This document shows positions 61,396 to 64,000 of a stretch of DNA of 64,000 nt, in pieces. Position 1 is the stretch's first letter. Every line of letters starts with the position of its first letter. The stretch is from NCBI GenBank assembly GCA_035380245.1, contig DAOSXA010000001.1, forward strand, positions 998,716-1,062,715. The letters run 5' to 3'. Below the pieces are notes generated by a model, which saw nothing but the letters and a program-made list of their open reading frames with translations, did no database searches and was not told the DNA's origin. The DNA comes from Candidatus Zixiibacteriota bacterium (GTDB taxonomy: Bacteria; Zixibacteria; MSB-5A5; GN15; FEB-12). The translations under genes and the position numbers were made by a program.

Positions 61396-61686
61396 ATGAA
61401 AAGATATATCTTAAAACTATACATTGCGGGCCAGACACCCAAATCAATCAGGGCTGTTAATACGCTTAAACGTCTCTGTCAGAAATATCTCGAAAACGAC
61501 TTTGATTTAGAAATAATCGATGTTCTCGAGATGCCCGAGGAGGCTGAGCGCAGTAGGATTCTAGCAACACCGACTGTCATTAAAGAGCTCCCTCTACCGG
61601 GGCGTCGTATTATCGGAGACCTGAGTCATATCAAGGATGTCATGGATGGGCTCGATATCAGTGAAACAGTGCAGCACGGAGTATAG
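61396..61686 (+). CDS. kaiB: Circadian clock protein KaiB
   Basis: This 96-residue protein has the KaiB thioredoxin-like start (YILKLYIAGQTPKSIRAVNT), the middle IIDVLEMPEEAE, and the ILATPTVIKELPLPGRRIIG segment. In Synechococcus KaiB the cis-proline cluster and the fold switch lie in that last region; three of its four prolines are present here. TGAGG precedes the ATG. It begins 6 bases after the KaiA-like gene and ends 5 bases before kaiC. It should bind the CI ring of KaiC. Confidence 0.95.
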   Translation: MKRYILKLYIAGQTPKSIRAVNTLKRLCQKYLENDFDLEIIDVLEMPEEAERSRILATPTVIKELPLPGRRIIGDLSHIKDVMDGLDISETVQHGV

Positions 61687-61691
61687 GACAG

Positions 61692-63206
61692 ATGCAGAAC
61701 GATGTATCAATTAAAATGCAGAAACTCCCTACGGGGATAGAAGGACTGGATTTCACCTCCAACGGAGGTTTGCCTATAGGGCGAACAACGTTGATCTGCG
61801 GTTCTGCCGGAAGCGCCAAGACCGTTCTGGCCGCTCAATATCTGGCTGCCGGCATTATGCAATATGATCAGTCAGGAGTGTTTGTCACGTTCGAAGAACG
61901 TCCCCAGGATATTCGAATCAATATGCGCAGCTTTGGTTGGGATATCGAGCAATGGGAAAAGGAAGGCAAATGGGTTTTTGTCGATGCTGCTCCCTCTCCT
62001 GAAACCGAGTCGACCGTTATCGGAGATTACGATCTTGGCGGTCTCATCGCACGGGTGGAGAATGCCGCCAAGAAAGTGGGAGCAAAAAGACTCGCAATGG
62101 ATTCTCTGGGAGCGGTCATGACTCAGTTCGAGGACCAGCTTATTCTCAGGCGTGAATTCCTTCGTATAAATACTGCACTAAAAAATATGAATGTCACGTC
62201 CATTATGACGGCTGAGCGGGCTAGCGAATACGGCCCGGCCTCGCGCTATGGCGTCGAAGAATTCGTAGCTGATAATGTAATTATCCTGAGAAACAATCTC
62301 GAAGACGAAAAACGGAGAAGGACCGTAGAAATTCTCAAATTCCGCGGTACTGATCATCGCAAGGGCGAATACCCGTTTACGATAATACCGGGGCAGGGTG
62401 CTGTTGTCATCCCGCTCGCCGCTATTGAGCTTAAGCAACATTCAACTACGGTTCGAATCACTTCCGGTAACTCTGAAGTCGACAATATGTGCGGCGGCGG
62501 GTTCTTCCGTGATTCCATCATCCTCGTTTCCGGCGCCACTGGAACCGGCAAGACGCTGATGGTAACGGAGTTCGTGGACGGCGGCGCTCAGGTCGGTGAA
62601 AAATGCCTCCTGTTCGCGTTCGAAGAAAGCCGTGAACAGTTATTCAGAAATGCCTATGGGTGGGGAAGGGATTTTGAGAAACTCGAAGAACAGGGTTTGC
62701 TGAAAGTCGTCTGTGAGTATCCGGAGGGAGCCGGGCTCGAGGACCATTTGATAAGGATGAAAGAACTGATCGAAGAGTTCGGACCGGATCGTATTGCCGT
62801 AGATTCTCTTTCGGCTCTGGAACGAGTTGCGACTCAGAAGAGTTTTCGTGAATTCGTTATCGCCATTACGTCGTTTATCAAAGACCGTGAGGCAGCCGGT
62901 TTGTTCACTTCGACCACACCTACGCTGCTCGGTGGGACGTCGGTTACGGAAGCTCATATATCGACAATTACCGACTCTATCGTGTTGTTGAGATACGTTG
63001 AGATATTTGGAGAGATGAGACGTGGCATGACCGTGCTCAAGATGCGCGGCTCCATGCATGACAAGGATATTAGGGAGTTCACCGTCGACGGTACGGGTAT
63101 GCATGTTGCAAGACCTTTCCGCAATGTTAGCGGAATTCTTTCGGGCATTACCCGTCATTGGAACGACAGCGAACTGGATCGAGTGGAAGAACTCTTCCAG
63201 GAATAG
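61692..63206 (+). CDS. kaiC: Circadian clock protein KaiC, two RecA-like domains
   Basis: This 504-residue protein has CI (Walker A GSAGSAKT at 37-44, Glu68-Glu69) and CII (Walker A GATGTGKT at 281-288, Glu311-Glu312). In CII the phosphorylation-site pair Ser424-Thr425 lies in TEAHISTITDSIVLL, matching Ser431-Thr432 of Synechococcus, with Thr419 matching Thr426. The C-terminal tail (ILSGITRHWNDSELDRVEEL) is like the peptide KaiA binds. CI has Ala where the second Walker glycine usually is. It is predicted to be a hexameric, slow ATPase and autokinase. Confidence 0.95.
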   Translation: MQNDVSIKMQKLPTGIEGLDFTSNGGLPIGRTTLICGSAGSAKTVLAAQYLAAGIMQYDQSGVFVTFEERPQDIRINMRSFGWDIEQWEKEGKWVFVDAAPSPETESTVIGDYDLGGLIARVENAAKKVGAKRLAMDSLGAVMTQFEDQLILRREFLRINTALKNMNVTSIMTAERASEYGPASRYGVEEFVADNVIILRNNLEDEKRRRTVEILKFRGTDHRKGEYPFTIIPGQGAVVIPLAAIELKQHSTTVRITSGNSEVDNMCGGGFFRDSIILVSGATGTGKTLMVTEFVDGGAQVGEKCLLFAFEESREQLFRNAYGWGRDFEKLEEQGLLKVVCEYPEGAGLEDHLIRMKELIEEFGPDRIAVDSLSALERVATQKSFREFVIAITSFIKDREAAGLFTSTTPTLLGGTSVTEAHISTITDSIVLLRYVEIFGEMRRGMTVLKMRGSMHDKDIREFTVDGTGMHVARPFRNVSGILSGITRHWNDSELDRVEELFQE

Positions 63207-63372
63207 GTTGTCTGTCCCGCGGATTGTTGCGGAACGACAACGGTGTGACAAAGGGGGCTTTAACTGACGCAACCGGCTTGCGTAAGAGGCGATATATTGC
63301 CGTAAACGGCATAGTTGCTTCTTTACGACGAACAGTGTGCGTCTATGTGCTCCATGCAGGAAAGGGATACGG

Positions 63373-64000
63373 ATGAATCAACGTGTTCTTTCGGTTCTTC
63401 TGGTGGAAGACCACCACGGTGATATACAGCTCGTACAAGAACACTTGCGCGATATAAAGGATGCAGACATTCGTATGACGGTCGTTTCCGACCTCAATGA
63501 ATTGGCGCCTATTTTGAAAATAACCGCAACGGATGTGATTCTTCTTGATCTCGGTCTGCCCGGTTGCAGCGGCCTGGAAACACTGGTACGCCTGAGAGCG
63601 ATGGCACCCGGACTGCCGGTAATTGTACTGACAGGTCATGACGACGGCCAGCTGGCCGAACGAGTGATCCAGAAAGGCGCCCAGGATTTCGTAGCTAAAG
63701 ATGAATTGGGAAAAGTCCGTCTGGAACGGATAATAAGAAATGCCGTGGAAAGGCACCGTATTCACACGGCGCTTCAAGCTCGCCTGGAAAATCATACGAT
63801 CGATCAAAATTTCCAAAATCTGATTGTACAGAATATGTCCGAGGGAGTGCTGGTGGTGGATTCCGAAGGGATTATCGAGTATGCCAATCCGGCGGCCGGT
63901 ACATTGCTAAACGGACAAGCCGACAGGCTGATCGGAGCCGAGTTCGGATTCCCTATTTCCGATGAATGCTTGATTGAGGTCCCCCCCCACATGGGATCGA
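63373..64000 (+). CDS. Receiver-PAS signalling protein, 3' part cut by window edge
   Basis: ATG 63373 (AAAGGGA upstream) opens a frame that runs off the window after about 209 codons. The first 125 residues are a complete receiver (VLLVEDHHGD, Asp59 in VILLDLGLPGCSG, Thr in VLTGHD, Lys in FVAKDELG). A short coiled coil follows, and a PAS domain starts near residue 150 (NMSEGVLVVDSEGIIEYANP). A kinase or other output domain probably follows outside the window. It lies 166 bases after kaiC on the same strand and may carry the clock output or input. Confidence 0.88.
   Translation, partial: MNQRVLSVLLVEDHHGDIQLVQEHLRDIKDADIRMTVVSDLNELAPILKITATDVILLDLGLPGCSGLETLVRLRAMAPGLPVIVLTGHDDGQLAERVIQKGAQDFVAKDELGKVRLERIIRNAVERHRIHTALQARLENHTIDQNFQNLIVQNMSEGVLVVDSEGIIEYANPAAGTLLNGQADRLIGAEFGFPISDECLIEVPPHMGS

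Overview
The window is a bacterial chromosome segment of moderate-to-high GC content. It most resembles a member of the FCB superphylum, possibly a Zixibacteria-like lineage. That placement is inferred from gene content; no ribosomal RNA or marker gene is present. Supporting signs are a type IX secretion C-terminal sorting domain on a large subtilase, a PorV/PorQ-like outer-membrane protein, secreted proteins ending in paired dockerin-like repeats, an LptE-like lipoprotein, and several outer-membrane barrels.

Layout. 1-1.9 kb: a truncated subtilase on the minus strand and a Mn-type superoxide dismutase. 2.4-9.8 kb: an ECF-type sigma factor, an unknown 179-residue protein, a TPR-CHAT caspase-like protease and a subtilase carrying a sorting domain, all one way. 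9.9-15.8 kb: a TetR regulator with a near-ideal promoter and palindromic operator, then a LolA-like protein, two FtsX-type permeases, an ABC ATPase and a predicted barrel protein. 16-23.5 kb: housekeeping genes (phosphatidyltransferase, thiol peroxidase, DUF885 protein, 23S rRNA methyltransferase, CDF metal exporter, lipoprotein). 23.7-33.7 kb: a phosphate regulon with phoB-phoR, a porin-pstSCAB-phoU operon behind an 11-bp-periodic Pho-box array, and a sulfate-exporter-type membrane protein between them. 33.9-46 kb: a dockerin-bearing M14 carboxypeptidase, comM, small lipoproteins, PorV-like and LptE-like genes, hutI and hutU. 46.2-51 kb: a large dockerin protein and a membrane-anchored caspase-fold (C25/CHAT-like) protease. 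51.7-64 kb: a signalling and clock region.

The clock region is the most striking part. A GAF/PAS histidine kinase (57.2-60.1 kb) runs into a CheY/Rcp1-like regulator, then a receiver protein whose helical C-terminus looks like the KaiA/RsbU helical domain, then kaiB, then double-domain kaiC, then a receiver-PAS protein cut by the window end. This is a KaiA-like/KaiB/KaiC order outside cyanobacteria, with the KaiC phosphorylation-site Ser-Thr pair and KaiB fold-switch prolines largely conserved. A separate 1479-residue PAS/GAF hybrid kinase and a degenerate receiver lie just upstream.

Other structure includes four copies of a roughly 145-bp imperfect palindromic element with inverted ends (a MITE-like family), an exact 40-bp duplicated terminator flanking the caspase-fold gene, and three consecutive hairpins between pstS and pstC. 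I saw no tRNA, rRNA, CRISPR array, transposase gene or integrase.
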